Shown here: positions 1-8,871 of the stretch, one piece after another | Layout of the letters: every line of letters begins with the position of its first letter | How positions within the stretch are numbered: the first letter of the stretch is position 1 | The notes under the pieces: generated by a model | The model's database searches: none | What the model saw: the letters and a program-made list of their open reading frames with translations, nothing else | Told to the model about the DNA's origin: nothing | Translations under genes and position numbers: made by a program | Assembly: GCA_046350375.1 (NCBI GenBank) | Contig: JAXMAO010000003.1 | Location: 283,843 to 347,842, forward strand | Length of the DNA: 64,000 nucleotides | DNA from: JAXMAO01 sp046350375 | GTDB lineage: Bacteria; Planctomycetota; Phycisphaerae; UBA1845; UTPLA1 | Direction of reading: 5' to 3'

Positions 1-887
1 TCCAACATGTACGCTCCCGCGAAGCGGTGAGGTTGGAAGGCAGGCTCAGGGTACTCTATCGGATCCCTCGTCCCCCATCGGCCGACGGCCGGATCGGCAT
101 ACCGCGCCCGGTGGTGATTCAGCGGCAGCTTGTCGGTGACCGAGTTACTCGCGTCCAGCGCCACGTGCGGCACGCCCTGGAACATATACCAGTTGTCCAC
201 GTCGCTGAAGGTCTGCGCGACCACGAGATCATTCCCCGGCCAGTCCTGCCAGGTCGGCTCCTTCTCATCATAGCCGTCCTGGTCCTTGCCATCCACCGCG
301 CCGTCGCCGTTCACGTCCGCCCGCGGGTCCCAGATCGTCCCCGCAATCGCCGCCGCCACGCGCGTCGCGTCGGTGCTGTCGAGAACCGAGTCATTGTTCA
401 GATCGCCTAACCCGGCGCTCTCGCGGATGTACGGCCGCCCGTAGCCGTCGTACATGACCCGCTCGACGATCGCCCCGGTCCGGTCGATCATCGCCCACAC
501 GCTGTACATCCGCTCCAGCGCGTAGTAATACGGCTGCTTCAGGTCATCGTTGTACATGAACAACCGCTCGTCCACGTAACTCACGCCGTGGACGTAATAC
601 TTCGCCACGCTGGTCGAGCCGCCCGGCGTCTCGACTACCTCGTTCACTCCATCATAATAATAGTCGGTCGTCTTGCCCAGCCCGTCGTGGGCGAACTCGA
701 CCCGTCGCCCCAGCGCGTCGTACACGAAGGCCGCCTTGCGGGTCGTGTTCGTGCTGTCATAGACGCCCGTCAGCCGGTTGTGATGATCGTAGCGATAGGT
801 GTAACTTGTCGCCCGGTCGACCGAGTAAGCCCGCGTCTGGTTCCCGGCCAGGTCATAGCCCTGGCTCAGCCCGGCCAGCGTGGTCAT
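1..887 (-). CDS. RHS core fragment, cassette G (runs off left edge)
   Basis: This is the RHS/YD-repeat core of the last cassette of the minus-strand array. It begins at an ATG (MTTLAGLSQ) whose first bases overlap the TGA of the preceding gene (ATGA). YD-type repeats such as YRYDHHNRLTG and YDALGRRVEFAHDG come first. Two dockerin-like loops of the D-x-N-x-D-x-x-x-D type follow, then the closing motif NHHRARYADP..GRWGTRDP. After that the reading frame enters a new tip and leaves the window still open, so the tip cannot be assigned. RHS proteins of this kind usually form a shell around a secreted C-terminal toxin. No secretion signal is visible in this fragment, so export would need a recombination donor or an unseen route. 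Confidence 0.75.
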   Translation of the reverse strand, partial: MTTLAGLSQGYDLAGNQTRAYSVDRATSYTYRYDHHNRLTGVYDSTNTTRKAAFVYDALGRRVEFAHDGLGKTTDYYYDGVNEVVETPGGSTSVAKYYVHGVSYVDERLFMYNDDLKQPYYYALERMYSVWAMIDRTGAIVERVMYDGYGRPYIRESAGLGDLNNDSVLDSTDATRVAAAIAGTIWDPRADVNGDGAVDGKDQDGYDEKEPTWQDWPGNDLVVAQTFSDVDNWYMFQGVPHVALDASNSVTDKLPLNHHRARYADPAVGRWGTRDPIEYPEPAFQPHRFAGAYML

Positions 888-1387
888 GCGATTGGCCTTG
901 TCGTGGGCGTGCTTGTTTCACCGGACCTGCCGCACTCGGGGCAAATGGGCGACGTGTTCTCCCGAGAATCATAACCACAGTACAAACACTTGCGAGAATC
1001 CTCTATCCCCATATCACCCAGCAAGACTCTCGTCAGCAGAATCATCATGGGGCACAAACCAATTCCCATTAGCACAAGAACAGGCGTGGAGAGCATTGCA
1101 CCAACAAATGCAACAACAACCGTTGGCACATAGGCTACTATGGACGCAGCAACCAGCCCCTTCCTCCAAGTACATATCGTGAACAGTGGTGACAAGACTG
1201 CTCCAAGAAAAAACCCGATCGGGGGACCAATGCGCCAAAATGTCCTATCGAAGACAAAAGCTGTGCCTGCGCCCAGCATGGTGCCGATCGCTATGAACAA
1301 GAGTGTGGCGATGACGCCACGCCGGTATCCTGGAACCCTTGACATGCGAGCAGTCGCCACTCCGTTCGCGTCCGGAAGAAAGGCCAT
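884..1387 (-). CDS. Putative immunity-position zinc-ribbon membrane protein (cassette F)
   Basis: A 167-residue protein with about four or five hydrophobic segments between residues ~25 and 125. A C-terminal zinc ribbon follows, with the pattern CLYCGYD...CPECG, common in planctomycete membrane proteins. It lies 55 bp downstream of the cassette F tip, where a cognate immunity gene is expected. Its last codons (..TTRPIA-stop) are RHS core sequence read out of frame, so the stop codon was supplied by the junction with the next cassette. GC content is visibly lower than in the flanking RHS core, as expected of an exchanged cassette. The immunity role is inferred from position only. Confidence 0.6.
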   Translation of the reverse strand: MAFLPDANGVATARMSRVPGYRRGVIATLLFIAIGTMLGAGTAFVFDRTFWRIGPPIGFFLGAVLSPLFTICTWRKGLVAASIVAYVPTVVVAFVGAMLSTPVLVLMGIGLCPMMILLTRVLLGDMGIEDSRKCLYCGYDSRENTSPICPECGRSGETSTPTTRPIA

Positions 1388-1442
1388 CAGCGGATACAGC
1401 TAAGCGAGAACAGGAAACATGCCAATCAATCTTCCTCCCGCA

Positions 1443-2354
1443 TCAAGGGCCACAAAAATATCCATTTAGGAAGCAGTATGCTATGCATTCACTTAGTAGC
1501 TCATATTCGCTTTGCCCGGGAAAATAACGATCTGCGGCTGCAAGGCACTTGTCGTGTGCGCCCGAGGCATCGCAGCCAGAACTGATTTGCATACAATAGA
1601 TACAACGGTTCGCAAAGTCCGACCAAGGAGAAGGCGATGTCTGCATACAAGCACACACGCATTTTTCCTTTATCCCGTGGTAACAGCTCTCTCCATAGTC
1701 TCCACAAGGCGGCCTTGGAGGTGGATTCGGTGGCGGAGGGCCGGGGTTACATAGGCAATGACTGGAATCCCCACACCCCCAGATGGTCTCACAGTGACAA
1801 GTCTCGTACAGGAACGTTCGTCCACAGCCACAGCCGCCGAGGGGAGGGGCACAGCGACAAAATGGGTCGATAATCGCCAGCCCAGACGGGTCATGGTGCG
1901 CCAGGGGCCTGGACAACAACAGTTCGTACTCGCCGGTGACGCGCCCGGCAGTAGATACAGCCAATCGAGGCCATTGCATCGCGGGACCAAACGCGGTGTC
2001 CCTGATGGAATCCAGTGGCCACGGCGGCGGTGCTTGAACGGCGGAGTAATATGTTCTCGGATCCCTCGTCCTCCATCTGCCAATCACCGGGTCGGCGTAC
2101 CTCGCCCGGTGGTGATTCAGCGGCTGCTTGTCCGTGACGGAGTTACTCGCATCCAGCGACACGTGCGGCACGCCCTGGAACATATACCAGTTGCCCACGT
2201 CGCTGAAGGTCTGCGCGACCACCAGGTCGTTCCCCGGCCAGTCCTGCCAAACCGGCTCCTTCTCATCATAGGCATCCTGGTCCTTGCCATCCACCACCCC
2301 GTCGTCGTCCAGGTCGGCCCGCGGGTCCCAGATGGAGCGGGGCGGGGTCGTCAT
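1443..2354 (-). CDS. RHS C-terminal cassette F with cysteine-rich tip
   Basis: A 303-residue RHS fragment. It starts MTT, as in the other cassettes, then jumps directly to the second dockerin-like loop (WDPRADLDDDGVVDGKD), so about 180 residues of core are deleted. The closing motif RYADPVIGRWRTRDP is at about residues 85-100. The unique tip of roughly 200 residues contains many cysteines (FCRCAPPLGGCGCG, CHCETIWGCGD, CVCACM, CIYCM) and a proline stretch (PPPPNPPPRPP). It resembles a disulfide-rich or metal-binding secreted domain, but I do not recognise a family. The start ATG overlaps the stop of the upstream zinc-ribbon gene. Confidence 0.65.
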   Translation of the reverse strand: MTTPPRSIWDPRADLDDDGVVDGKDQDAYDEKEPVWQDWPGNDLVVAQTFSDVGNWYMFQGVPHVSLDASNSVTDKQPLNHHRARYADPVIGRWRTRDPRTYYSAVQAPPPWPLDSIRDTAFGPAMQWPRLAVSTAGRVTGEYELLLSRPLAHHDPSGLAIIDPFCRCAPPLGGCGCGRTFLYETCHCETIWGCGDSSHCLCNPGPPPPNPPPRPPCGDYGESCYHGIKEKCVCACMQTSPSPWSDFANRCIYCMQISSGCDASGAHDKCLAAADRYFPGQSEYELLSECIAYCFLNGYFCGP

Positions 2355-2848
2355 GCGATTGGCATGGTCATGACCCTAGTCGTATCGATTGGCTTGCCAC
2401 ACTCGGGACAGCGCCCCGATTCGTTTCCGAACAGGTCATACCCGCAAACGCTACAGCAACCAGTTTGGGGTTGCCTGCGTCGCCTGTGGCGCTGCAACAG
2501 CAGCGAACCAGCCGCTAGCAACACCGGTACGTAGACAATTGGAACAGTCATTCCCTCCGGCCTTAAGACCGGAATCCAGAGGTCCCGAAAAGACGGCAGT
2601 TCAGATGCAAAGCAAACACTCAACCCACGCGGATGACGCTTGCAGAATGATTTTCGTAGGGGTGCGGAGAGTACGGCCTGGTGAAAATACCGCGCCTGTC
2701 CAACAAAGACGCCAAAGGTGAAATCATGCGAGACATAGACCAGTCGCAAGATCGTCGAGATCAGAAATGCTACAATTGCAATCCCAGTGAGACTCCAACC
2801 GAGCGTGAACCCACTGGCCCGGGTTTTCTCCCTTGAGTGCCGTCGCAT
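2351..2848 (-). CDS. Putative immunity-position zinc-ribbon membrane protein (cassette E)
   Basis: A 165-residue protein with a basic N-terminus, a membrane segment near residues 13-32 and a second near 105-120. An arginine-rich stretch leads into a zinc ribbon of the form CSVCGYDL...CPECG. It begins 42 bp after the cassette E tip. It ends ..MPIA-stop, overlapping the ATG of cassette F in the same way as the cassette F partner overlaps cassette G. The two zinc-ribbon proteins share architecture but little membrane-domain sequence. Neutralisation of the adjacent tip is inferred from position. A general planctomycete envelope protein carried along by recombination is the alternative. Confidence 0.6.
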   Translation of the reverse strand: MRRHSREKTRASGFTLGWSLTGIAIVAFLISTILRLVYVSHDFTFGVFVGQARYFHQAVLSAPLRKSFCKRHPRGLSVCFASELPSFRDLWIPVLRPEGMTVPIVYVPVLLAAGSLLLQRHRRRRQPQTGCCSVCGYDLFGNESGRCPECGKPIDTTRVMTMPIA

Positions 2849-2890
2849 TTGCCTAACGTCCGCTGGCGCCTGAAGCTGCCGAAAACTCCT

Positions 2891-4186
2891 CTACTCGACG
2901 CACTTGCACTTGGCCGGATACGTCCACTCCGGGACGCACTCCTCCTCGGGACATGGACATGAACCGATGTTACACCAGCCGCATTCAAAACAGGAAGAGA
3001 ATTCCCGGAGAATAGGATCGTGGATTGGTCCGCCGCACTGTGTGCAGTTGATTGCGTTAAGCCTGAGAGCAGTGAGCCATTCATCTGTGCACGCTGCGAC
3101 AGCCTCTGCGGGCGATGCTCCGTGTCCGCACGCAGTTCTCTTCTCCTCAGCGCACTCGCCGCTCGAATCGTCCCTGTCAAGTGGGCGCGACTCGAGCAGG
3201 GCGAAGGTGTTCGTCGCAAGCCATCTGGAATCTGCCAGATGCCACTTGCGCGGCTGATCCTGGCTGAGCCTCCATCGCTGACGGGCTTTCAAACTGATCA
3301 AGCTGTCGTCGACGACGGGCACAAACGACCATCGCCGCGGATCGCCGCTGCTCAGGAATGGTTCCCTCGTCCCCCATCGGCCGATGGCGGGGTCGGCGTA
3401 CCTCGCCCGGTGGTGGTTCAGCGGGGCCTTGTCGAGGACCGAGTTACTCGCATCCAGCGCCACGTGCGGCACGCCCTGGAACAGGTACCAATTGCCCACG
3501 TCGCTGAAGGTCTGCGCCACCACCAGGTCGTTCCCCGGCCAATCCTGCCAGGTCGGCTCCTTCTCATCATAGCTGTCCTGATCCTTGCTATCCACGACGC
3601 CGTCACCGTTCACGTCCGCCCGCGGGTCCCAGATCGTCCCCGCGATCGCCGCCGCCACGCGCGTGGCATCGGTGCTGTCCAGCACGCTGTCATTGTTCAT
3701 ATCGCCTAACCCGGCACTCTCGCGGATGTACGGCCGGCCGTAGCCGTCGTACATGACCCGCTCGACGATCGCCCCGGTCCGGTCGATCATCGCCCACACG
3801 CTGTACATCCGCTCCAGCGCGTAGTAATACGGCTGCTTCAGGTCGTCGTTGTACATGAACAACCGCTCGTCCACGTAACTCACCCCGTGGACGTAGTACT
3901 TCGACATGACGCTCGATCCGCCCGGCGTCTCGACCACCTCGTTCACGCCATCATAATAGTAATCGGTCGTCCTCGCCAACCCGTCGTGGGCGAACTCGAC
4001 CCGTCGACCCAGCGCGTCGTATGTAAACGCCGCCTTGCGGGTCGTATTCGTGCCGTCATAGACGCCCGTCAGCCGGTTGTGATGGTCGTAGCGATACGTG
4101 TAACTCGTCGCCTGGTCGGCCGAGTAAGCCCGCGTCTGGTTGCCGGCCAGGTCGTAGCCCTGGCTCAGTCCGGCCAGGGTGGTCAT
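2891..4186 (-). CDS. RHS C-terminal cassette E with dockerin-like insert and Cys-rich tip
   Basis: A 431-residue product counted from the MTTLAG start. YD repeats occupy residues ~1-155. A dockerin type I-like pair of calcium loops lies at ~161-204 (DMNNDSVLDSTD and DVNGDGVVDSKD). The closing motif NHHRARYADPAIGRWGTREP is at ~258-276, and a unique tip follows at ~278-431. The tip contains a CTQCGG motif, CFECGWCNIGSCPCPEEEC and a terminal CKCVE, suggesting disulfides or metal binding. The frame stays open upstream to 4645, but that stretch is antisense to an inserted GIY-YIG element and is unlikely to be native protein. The zinc-ribbon gene follows. Confidence 0.7.
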   Translation of the reverse strand: MTTLAGLSQGYDLAGNQTRAYSADQATSYTYRYDHHNRLTGVYDGTNTTRKAAFTYDALGRRVEFAHDGLARTTDYYYDGVNEVVETPGGSSVMSKYYVHGVSYVDERLFMYNDDLKQPYYYALERMYSVWAMIDRTGAIVERVMYDGYGRPYIRESAGLGDMNNDSVLDSTDATRVAAAIAGTIWDPRADVNGDGVVDSKDQDSYDEKEPTWQDWPGNDLVVAQTFSDVGNWYLFQGVPHVALDASNSVLDKAPLNHHRARYADPAIGRWGTREPFLSSGDPRRWSFVPVVDDSLISLKARQRWRLSQDQPRKWHLADSRWLATNTFALLESRPLDRDDSSGECAEEKRTACGHGASPAEAVAACTDEWLTALRLNAINCTQCGGPIHDPILREFSSCFECGWCNIGSCPCPEEECVPEWTYPAKCKCVE

Positions 4187-4194
4187 GCGGCCTG

Positions 4195-4525
4195 CCGCTT
4201 GACACGCAACGTCGGTCGTCACCACGCTGTTGGCGTGCCGGCCTTCACCTACATTCTGCGCTGCGGCGACGGCGGCCTCTACGTCGGCATCGACGACCAC
4301 CTGGTGCAGCGTCTCGACCGTCGAGCGCGCGGGCACGTCGCTTCGACGCGCGCGGCGTCGGCCCGCGCGGCTTGGCCTGGTTCGAGGAGTTCGAGACGCT
4401 GCTCCAGGCCCGACAAAGGAGCGTTCACCGAAGGGGGGTCGCACGCGTCGCAAGAAGCTGGACCAGATGCTCAGCGAGTTCCCCGCGAACCGCCTCGCTC
4501 CTTTGTCGCGGATGCGAGTCAAGGG
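4195..4525 (+). mobile_element. GIY-YIG mini-element, decayed copy 1
   Basis: A 331-bp insertion in the RHS core between the AHDK and RMTTLAG codons, closely similar to the intact copy at 8872-9201. The plus strand encodes FTYILRCGDGGLYVGI..LVQRLDR, the GIY-YIG nuclease start. An extra base in the GCTTGG stretch near 4369 and a missing A in the ACAAAGG stretch near 4416 break the frame. The right end keeps the inverted-repeat sequence GCGAGTCAAGGG. The left end has a changed base (CCGCTTGAC). The nuclease is therefore probably inactive in this copy, unless the indels are sequencing errors. Confidence 0.7.
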
Positions 4526-4817
4526 TGAACCTTGTCGTGGGCGTAGGTGATGCTGGACGCGTTGCGGTGCGAGTGGGTCGTGCGGTTGCCCAGGTCGTCG
4601 TAGGCATACCACGAACTGACGTTGGCCGAGGCCGGCAGGCTCCACGGCCGCTGGCCGTCGCGGTACTGACTCGTCACCAGCCGATGGGCGGTGTCGTAGC
4701 CGTAAGTCCGCTCGGCCCGTAGGTTGCCGTTGGCACCGCTGGTGTGCGCTGCGTCAGTAAGTTCCCGCCTGAGTCATAGGTGTAGTCCCAGCTGGCGGGC
4801 TCCAGCGCCCTTCATCG
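4526..4817 (-). pseudogene. RHS core piece upstream of GIY-YIG insertion, cassette E
   Basis: The minus strand encodes further RHS core (SWDYTYDSGGNLLTQ, then SSWYAYDDLGNRTTHSHRNASS and ITYAHDK). The homologous piece in cassette C is an open frame. Here one base is missing near 4748 (GCGCTGCG against GCGCCTGCG), which breaks the YD-repeat frame. The piece ends at the GIY-YIG insertion, which separates it from the rest of the core at 4186. It probably formed one continuous core with the downstream part before insertion. Confidence 0.6.
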
Positions 4818-4826
4818 CCCAGTATC

Positions 4827-5268
4827 CTATCGCTCATTGTTCTTTGGAGAGGCGGAGCCTGTACGCAATGAAACGACTCGTGCGCAAAGAGTCGGACCGG
4901 CGATGCGACTGCCGACCGCAATCTTACCGCGAAGTGCCTCCAACCGTCCGTTTCGCCCAATTAAGACGAGCATCTCTCGTCCTGTAAGCCGGTCTTGCTC
5001 AATATCGGCCTGCCGCGGCCTCAGCAGGGCGCCAGACGCGCGCCTGACTGAATCTTACTCGAGTCAGGCCAGTAGAATCCGTTTGGCTACGAGCGTCGCG
5101 TCCTACGGATCCTTCAACCAAGACCTCGATATCCTGACCCGCGGCCGCCGATCCGTCTCGATTCGTGTTCACTTGCAGCACTACCTCCTCCGTCGTCCGC
5201 ACTACGTCATGGACAAGGCATCCCGATGTCGAGAGTAACAAGATAGACAACTGAAGGCAGCGGCGCAT
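4827..5268 (-). pseudogene. Frameshifted lipoprotein partner, cassette D (copy of 9505-9969)
   Basis: The N-terminal 80 or so residues match the intact lipoprotein of cassette B. They begin MRRCLQLSILLLSTSGC, a signal peptide with lipobox. The frame then breaks where one CG of the CGCGCGCG run near 5040 is missing, and translation ends early at 4999. The remaining sequence, down to the position of the cassette B stop at 4827, continues in another frame. An extra T near 5285 also removes the upstream in-frame ATG present in the other copy. Confidence 0.65.
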
Positions 5269-5298
5269 CGGACAATCATCTCCTTTCCATTTCTAACC

Positions 5299-6465
5299 TC
5301 AGTGATACGGCGTATGCCCGGTCAGTCCACCCATGTCGCCACAACCTGGCATAAGTTCGCGCGCACGCACCAACAACATAGTGGATGAATGACGAGGCTA
5401 GATCGCACGCATGCCCGCATTCATGCTCGAGAGTAGCCTGGGCAGACATTGCACCCTCGCATCCGTATGTGGAATAGATGTGAGTATGGTGGAGTCCCGG
5501 CAGAGTCACAAAAACGTCTCGCCAGCCGCAACGCAGCGATAAAGGCAGCACGGTGCGAGTTGCCGTGAACCTCGACGAGTGGGCGGTTGCCATTCGGACA
5601 CAAACATGTGATATAGCCGCATGACTCCGACTGGCCAGAGGCATCGGAGAACACAAGCGGATTACTCATAAGGAACGCAAGAGAGGAAGTCGAAGCTAGA
5701 GGACTTCGCTCGAATGCTTCGTCTCGTTGAAGGAAGAGATCATTCCACCGCGGTGCAAGAACAAGAGGGTTGATGTGAAGCGGATCCCTCGTCCCCCATC
5801 GGCCGATGGCGGGGTCGGCGTGCCTCGCCCGGTGGTGGTTCAGCGGGGCCTTGTCGGTGACCGAGTTACTCGCGTCCAGCGCCACGTGCGGCACGCCCTG
5901 GAACAGGTACCAATTGTCCACGTCGCTGAAGGTCCTGCCGACCACCAGATCATTCCCCGGCCAGTCCTGCCAAACCGGCTCCTTCTCATCATAGCTGTCC
6001 TGGTCCTTGCCATCCACCGTCCCGTCGCCGTTCACGTCCGCCCGCGGGTCCCAGATCGTCCCCGCGATCGCGGCGCGCCACGCGCGTCGCGTCGGTGCTG
6101 CGTCCGGCCACGCCCGGACCAGACTGCCGGAACCATTCCCTTCGGGCTCCCTACGCGGTCGCCCTCAGCATGTCGCCCAGGCCCGCGGCTCTCGCGGATG
6201 TACGGCCGGCCGTAGCCGCCATCCATGACCCGCTCGGCGCATTCCCGCGCGCGAGACGCCCCGCTGCGATGGCGTCCTCGCTCGCCTCGTAATCGCGAAT
6301 TCCCCGCGCGCGAGGGCGCCCCGGTCCGGTCGATCATCGCCCACACGCTGTACATCCGCTCGAGCGTAGTAATACGGCTGCTTCAGGTCGTCGTTGTACA
6401 TCATGAGACGCTCGTCCACGTCTCACCCCGTGGACGTAGTACTTCGACATGACGCTCGATCCGGT
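5299..6465 (-). pseudogene. Decayed RHS cassette D (zincin-like tip)
   Basis: A degenerate copy of cassette B. RHS core from YVHGV onward is recognisable but interrupted by foreign patches between 6070 and 6320 and by small indels. From 6035 the frame DGTVDGKD..NHHRARHADPAIGRWGTRDP is intact and continues into the tip (SESCGYITCLCPNGN). A 2-bp deletion near 5528 then shifts the frame, and the rest (LHHTHIYSTYGCEG, LEHECGHACDLASS) is read in another frame. The first dockerin-like loop is replaced by unrelated sequence. Cassette B is the better reference for this tip. Confidence 0.65.
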
Positions 6466-6603
6466 CGGGCGCTGCCAACAGTGGGTCGCACTGGCGACCG
6501 ACGCTACCGATCGGGATTCCTCGCGAGCACCCATTGTCAATCGTACGTGATCCTGCCTTGCGGATAACACGTGAATTGTTTGACGGCCTTGTGAAAGGCG
6601 TTT

Positions 6604-7206
6604 CTATCGCTCGCTATTCCACACGGTCGTATTTCCGAGAGAAGCTCCGCGAATCGAGTCCTGCCGGCCTTCACGACCTGTTTCGTACACGGTAAAGGTT
6701 CCGCCCGGACAGATCTTGGTCATAAACTCTTCGTACGGTCGATCAAGCTCATTATACCTGGCGAAACTCTCGCTGGGCCGCAAGACAGCAAAGTCATCAT
6801 TCCGGTCGGATGGAAGACGTCTTGACCCCGGAAGCGACCACGGCACGCCTTCACGGCCACACGGATAGAACTCCGGTCCCACCAAGACCGGAGTACAAAG
6901 ATGCGCTGCCGCATTCTCGCCTACGTTGACCACAGCCACCAGAACCGCTGTCTTTCGCCCGACCGGGAATGACTTGCACACAACCCTAGCTGCCCGCTCG
7001 ACATCCTTGTTTGACATGGAACCGACGTCTAACACCTTGTCTTTCGCTGCGCACTTTACTCGGCGTGTGGACTCGGCCGCGTTGCCGCCTGCAACGAATG
7101 ACTGATCGCCGCCAACTACCAGCCAGCATCCTAGTGCAAGTCCAGCGAAACACGCCGAATCCAAGTCCGGGCTACAGCTGAGTTTGTTTCCATTGCCGAA
7201 CTCCAT
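6604..7206 (-). CDS. Putative immunity-position protein (cassette C)
   Basis: A 200-residue protein that I cannot place in a family. A hydrophobic segment near residues 18-33 (ACFAGLALGCWLVVGG) suggests membrane anchoring or a signal sequence. The remainder looks soluble, with several cysteines. It follows the last piece of the cassette C tip by 54 bp and precedes the degenerate RHS core of cassette D, so it occupies an immunity-gene position. Between its stop and the RHS homology near 6465 lie about 130 bp in which I see nothing. Confidence 0.5.
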   Translation of the reverse strand: MEFGNGNKLSCSPDLDSACFAGLALGCWLVVGGDQSFVAGGNAAESTRRVKCAAKDKVLDVGSMSNKDVERAARVVCKSFPVGRKTAVLVAVVNVGENAAAHLCTPVLVGPEFYPCGREGVPWSLPGSRRLPSDRNDDFAVLRPSESFARYNELDRPYEEFMTKICPGGTFTVYETGREGRQDSIRGASLGNTTVWNSER

Positions 7207-7260
7207 CTAGTTGGAATAATGGTTCCTCGACACCATCCTCCCAGTTCCATTCACTCTAAC

Positions 7261-8863
7261 CTATTGTGGCCGGCAGTCCGAAGCAAACGCGGGTGGAGCG
7301 TTCGGGTATGGCGGGTCGAACAGGTCGTAGTTCGGAAGTCTGTATCCGCCTTCAAGTTCTGATCGAGAGCGATAGATCACATCATAGTGCACACCGTCAA
7401 TATCTCCGACGAACGGCTGACCTCTTGGTCCTCCACCTTGAGCAGTCTCCCACGCGTGAAAGAGTCCGCCCAGACTATTCGTCATTGTATCCAGTCGCTC
7501 AATTCGCTGATCCAATGATTCCAAGCGATGAGGTGTTCCAAGGCGTTACAGGCGTTGCTCTTGCAGCAACATAGTTATAGACTGAATGTGTAGTAGATAT
7601 TGGTGATTGCCTCGGCGCTCTCGCGATGGTCCGGCCATGGATGATTCGTGACGCGCGCGAATGTGGCCGAGTTCGTGCAGATCAAGCTGAGCAGCTAAAG
7701 TCGGAGAGACATATCCGTGCTTTCCGGGATAGGCGGAATTGGGCGAACCAATCCCTTGGTCGCCAGAGAGCACTGTATGAAACGTCCGTCGAACTACGGC
7801 CTCGCCGGACTATCAACCATACAACAGTTCACAAAGGAGAGCAGTCGAAGGTGCGGTGGCCTTTGCGACTGAATGCTCCCAAGGGGTTCTTGGCCTTCAC
7901 CGCTTTGGCCGCCGAACCACTGCAAGATGTCTGGGGGCAAAGTTGCGGTCTCGAATCGCATCCCAGTTGAATCCGAATATTGAGTCGGGGCGCAGCGAAA
8001 CGCATCGTAGCCATTGGCCATGGCGAAACGAACCGGGTCGCGGGTATCCCAGCGACCGGCCGCAGGATCGAATAGCCGCGGCTCGGTGATGGTTGAGCGG
8101 CAGCTTGTCAGTGACCGAGTTACTCGCGTCCAGCGCCACGTGCGGCACGCCCCCGGAACAGGTACCAGTTATCCACGTCGCCGAAGGTCTGCGCGACCAC
8201 CAGATCATTCCCCGGCCAATCCTGCCAAACCGGCTCCTTCTCATCATAGCTGTCCTGGTCCTTGCCATCCACCGTCCCGTCGCCGTTCACGTCCGCCCGC
8301 GGGTCCCAGATCGTCCCCGCGATCGCCGCCGCCACGCGCGTGGCATCGGTGCTGTCCAGCACGCTGTCATTGTTCATATCGCCTAACCCGGCGCTCTCGC
8401 GGATGTACGGCCGCCCGTAGCCGTCGTACATGACCCGCTCGACGATCGCCCCGGTCCGGTCGATCATCGCCCACACGCTGTACATCCGCTCCAGCGCGTA
8501 GTAATACGGCTGCTTCAGGTCATCGTTGTACATGAACAACCGCTCGTCCACGTAACTCACGCCGTGGACGTAATACTTCGCCACGCTGGTCGATCCGCCC
8601 GGCGTCTCGACCACCTCGTTCACTCCATCATAATAATAGTCGGTCGTCTTGCCCAGCCCGTCGTGGGCGAACTCGACCCGTCGGCCCAGCGCGTCGTACA
8701 CGAAGGCCGCCTTGCGGGTGGTGTTCGTGCCGTCATAGATGCCCGTCAGCCGGTTGTGGTGATCGTAGCGATAGGTGTAACTTGTCGCCCGGTCGGCCGA
8801 GTAAGCCCGCGTCTGGTTGCCGGCCAGGTCGTAGCCCTGGCTCAGTCCGGCCAGGGTGGTCAT
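7261..8863 (-). pseudogene. RHS cassette C with frameshifts; HELGH-containing tip
   Basis: The core from MTTLAG (8863) carries YD repeats and both dockerin-like loops in an open frame down to about 8155. An altered stretch there (CCCCCGGAACAGG where relatives have CCCTGGAACAGG) shifts the frame, which stops at 8120. The core resumes in another frame (VPHVALDASNSVTDK..NHHR). The tip is split over at least three frames: 8021-7794 (LPPDILQWFGGQ), 7773-7546 (AQLDLHELGHIRARHESS) and 7524-7261 (ESLDQRIERLD). HELGH matches the HExxH zinc-protease signature. Either the cassette is decaying or the sequence has errors. The following gene at 7206 looks intact. Confidence 0.6.
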
Positions 8864-8871
8864 GCGGCCTG

